Source of the DNA: a candidate division BRC1 bacterium ADurb.BinA292 | GTDB lineage: Bacteria > Sumerlaeota > Sumerlaeia > MVZB01 | NCBI GenBank assembly: GCA_002068205.1 | Contig: MVZB01000037.1 | Coordinates: forward strand, 1-18,838 | DNA length: 18,838 nucleotides | Direction of reading: 5' to 3' | In this document: positions 17,366 to 18,838 of the stretch, piece after piece | Layout: every line of letters starts with the position of its first letter | How positions within the stretch are numbered: position 1 is the first letter of the stretch | Position numbers and translations under genes: made by a program | Notes under the pieces: generated by a model | Seen by the model: only the letters and a program-made list of their open reading frames with translations | Told to the model about the DNA's origin: nothing | The model's database searches: none

Positions 17366-18838
17366 ATGCATCATCTCACCCAGATCCTGTCGCGCTATTG
17401 GGGCTACTCCAGCTTCCGGCCGCATCAGCGCGAGGCGATGGAGGCGGTCCTGGCGGGGCGCGATTCGCTCGTCGTCCTTCCCACCGGCGGCGGCAAGTCG
17501 ATCTGCTACCAGGCCCCCGCGCTGGCGATGGAGGGGATGGCGGTCGTCGTCTCGCCGCTGATCTCGCTGATGAAGGACCAGATCGACGCGTTGGTCGGCT
17601 GCGGCGTGCCGGCGGCCTGCCTCAACAGCGCGATGCCGTTCGATGAGCGCCGCGCCGTCTTCGCCGCCGTGCGCCAGGCGCGGCTCAAGATCCTCTACGT
17701 CGCGCCGGAGCGGCTGCTGCTCGATGGCTTCCTCGACGCGCTGCGCCAGGCGCGCATCTCGTTCTTCGCCATCGACGAAGCCCACTGCATCAGCCAGTGG
17801 GGCCACGATTTCCGGCCCGAATACCGCCGCCTGCGCCAGCTCAAGGAGGCCTTCCCGGCGGTCGCCGTCCACGCCTATACCGCGACGGCGACGCACCGCG
17901 TCCGCGACGACATCGCGCGGCAGCTCGGCCTGGCGGCGCCGGAGGTCCTCGTCGGTTCGTTCCACCGGCCCAACCTGATCTACCGCGTCGAGCCGCGCGC
18001 CGCCGGCGACGGCTTCCTGGACCAGATCGCCGAGCTCGTCGGACGCTACCGCGGCGAGTCGGGCATCGTCTACTGCCTGACGCGCAAGAAGGTCGAGCAG
18101 CTTGCCGACCATCTGCGCGCGCGCGGCGTCGCCGCCGCCCCGTATCATGCCGGCCTGGAGGACCACGTCCGCCGGCGCAATCAGGAGGACTTCATCAATG
18201 ACCGCATCCAGGTCATCGTCGCCACCGTCGCCTTCGGCATGGGCATCGACAAGTCCGACGTTCGCTTCGTGATCCACGCCGCGATGCCCCGCTCGCTGGA
18301 ACACTACCAGCAGGAAAGCGGCCGGGCCGGGCGCGACGGGCTCGACGCCGACTGCGTTCTGCTTTTCTCCCCGCGCGATTACCAGTTCTGGAAGCGCATG
18401 CTGGAGGAGCAGCCGGGGGAGACCCAGCGCAGCGCGCAGGCGACGCTGAGCGCGATGTTTGACTACTGCGAGGCGACCCGCTGCCGCCACCGGGCGCTGC
18501 TGGCCTACTTTGGCGAGGAGCTCGGGCGGCCGGACTGCGGGTCGTGCGACGTCTGCCTGGGCGGCGTGGAGACCGTTCCCGACGCCCTCGTCATCGGCCA
18601 GAAGATCCTCTCCAGCGTTGTCCGCCAGGGCGAGGGCCACGACGCGCTGCACACCGCTCGCGTGCTGGGCGGCTCCGCCAACGCGTGCGTGCTGGCGGCG
18701 GGCCACGACCAGCTGAGCACGCACGGCCTGCTCAAGGACGAGCGGCGCGAGACCGTGCTGGACTGGATCGCGCAGCTCGTGCGGCTCGGCTGCCTGGAGC
18801 AGCGCGAGGGCGACGGCGCGCTGGCGGTGACGCCCGCC
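17366..18838 (+). CDS. recQ: ATP-dependent DNA helicase RecQ (3' part beyond window)
   Basis: A superfamily-2 3'-5' helicase of recombination and fork repair. 491 codons are present and the gene runs off the right edge. The motif 0 region [12 protein letters not shown] is followed by Walker A TGGGKS (about 40-45), DEAH with [13 protein letters not shown] (about 137-152), the motif III region AYTATAT, and motif [12 protein letters not shown]. The zinc-binding part has Cys373, Cys391, Cys394 and Cys397 (CGSCDVC), matching the four-Cys pattern of RecQ. The RQC winged-helix region then begins; any HRDC domain would lie outside. ATG at 17366 fits the family N-terminus, but no ribosome site is visible before it. 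It starts 60 bases after the toxin remnant and probably has its own promoter or reads through from upstream. Confidence 0.96.
   Translation, partial: MHHLTQILSRYWGYSSFRPHQREAMEAVLAGRDSLVVLPTGGGKSICYQAPALAMEGMAVVVSPLISLMKDQIDALVGCGVPAACLNSAMPFDERRAVFAAVRQARLKILYVAPERLLLDGFLDALRQARISFFAIDEAHCISQWGHDFRPEYRRLRQLKEAFPAVAVHAYTATATHRVRDDIARQLGLAAPEVLVGSFHRPNLIYRVEPRAAGDGFLDQIAELVGRYRGESGIVYCLTRKKVEQLADHLRARGVAAAPYHAGLEDHVRRRNQEDFINDRIQVIVATVAFGMGIDKSDVRFVIHAAMPRSLEHYQQESGRAGRDGLDADCVLLFSPRDYQFWKRMLEEQPGETQRSAQATLSAMFDYCEATRCRHRALLAYFGEELGRPDCGSCDVCLGGVETVPDALVIGQKILSSVVRQGEGHDALHTARVLGGSANACVLAAGHDQLSTHGLLKDERRETVLDWIAQLVRLGCLEQREGDGALAVTPA

Overview
The window reads as one piece of a GC-rich, diderm bacterial chromosome. 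Every long gene has strong third-position G/C, so many open frames on the opposite strand are only shadows. Two lipoprotein signal peptides, a Tat-exported Gfo/Idh/MocA oxidoreductase and tandem DUF1080 (3-keto-disaccharide hydrolase) domains resemble the carbohydrate gene sets of Planctomycetota and other PVC or neighbouring phyla such as Hydrogenedentota or Sumerlaeota. That placement is inference; no rRNA or tRNA gene is present to fix it.

Left part (1-8727): a carbohydrate locus. A FGGY sugar kinase and a metal-dependent amidohydrolase lie on the + strand. They run head-on into a three-gene minus-strand operon: a cytoplasmic Gfo/Idh/MocA oxidoreductase, then a Tat-exported one, then a 1140-residue lipoprotein with HEAT repeats and two DUF1080 domains. 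Together the last three look like an envelope system that oxidises glycosides to 3-keto sugars, cleaves them and processes the products inside, with the kinase and amidohydrolase as possible downstream steps. The two convergent stop codons are one base apart.

Middle part (8728-12022): a divergent control region leads into an extracytoplasmic family-5 solute-binding lipoprotein (OppA/DppA-like), followed by a small membrane-anchored helical-repeat protein. A 643-base gap without a convincing gene follows. It holds palindromes, a possible promoter/operator and a short purine-rich repeat before gyrB.

Right part (12023-18838): housekeeping genes. gyrB and typA/bipA face each other across a perfect 11-bp inverted repeat. 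Divergent from typA is a small antitoxin-like gene whose ParE/RelE-like toxin partner is frameshifted. The window ends inside recQ.

The most unusual non-coding signal is a purine-rich repeat built on CGAGAGCCGAGGACGAGGGA. It occurs three times (1633, 8874 on the minus strand, 11933), each time upstream of and in sense with a gene: the amidohydrolase, the keto-sugar operon and gyrB. I see no CRISPR array, insertion sequence, rRNA or tRNA.
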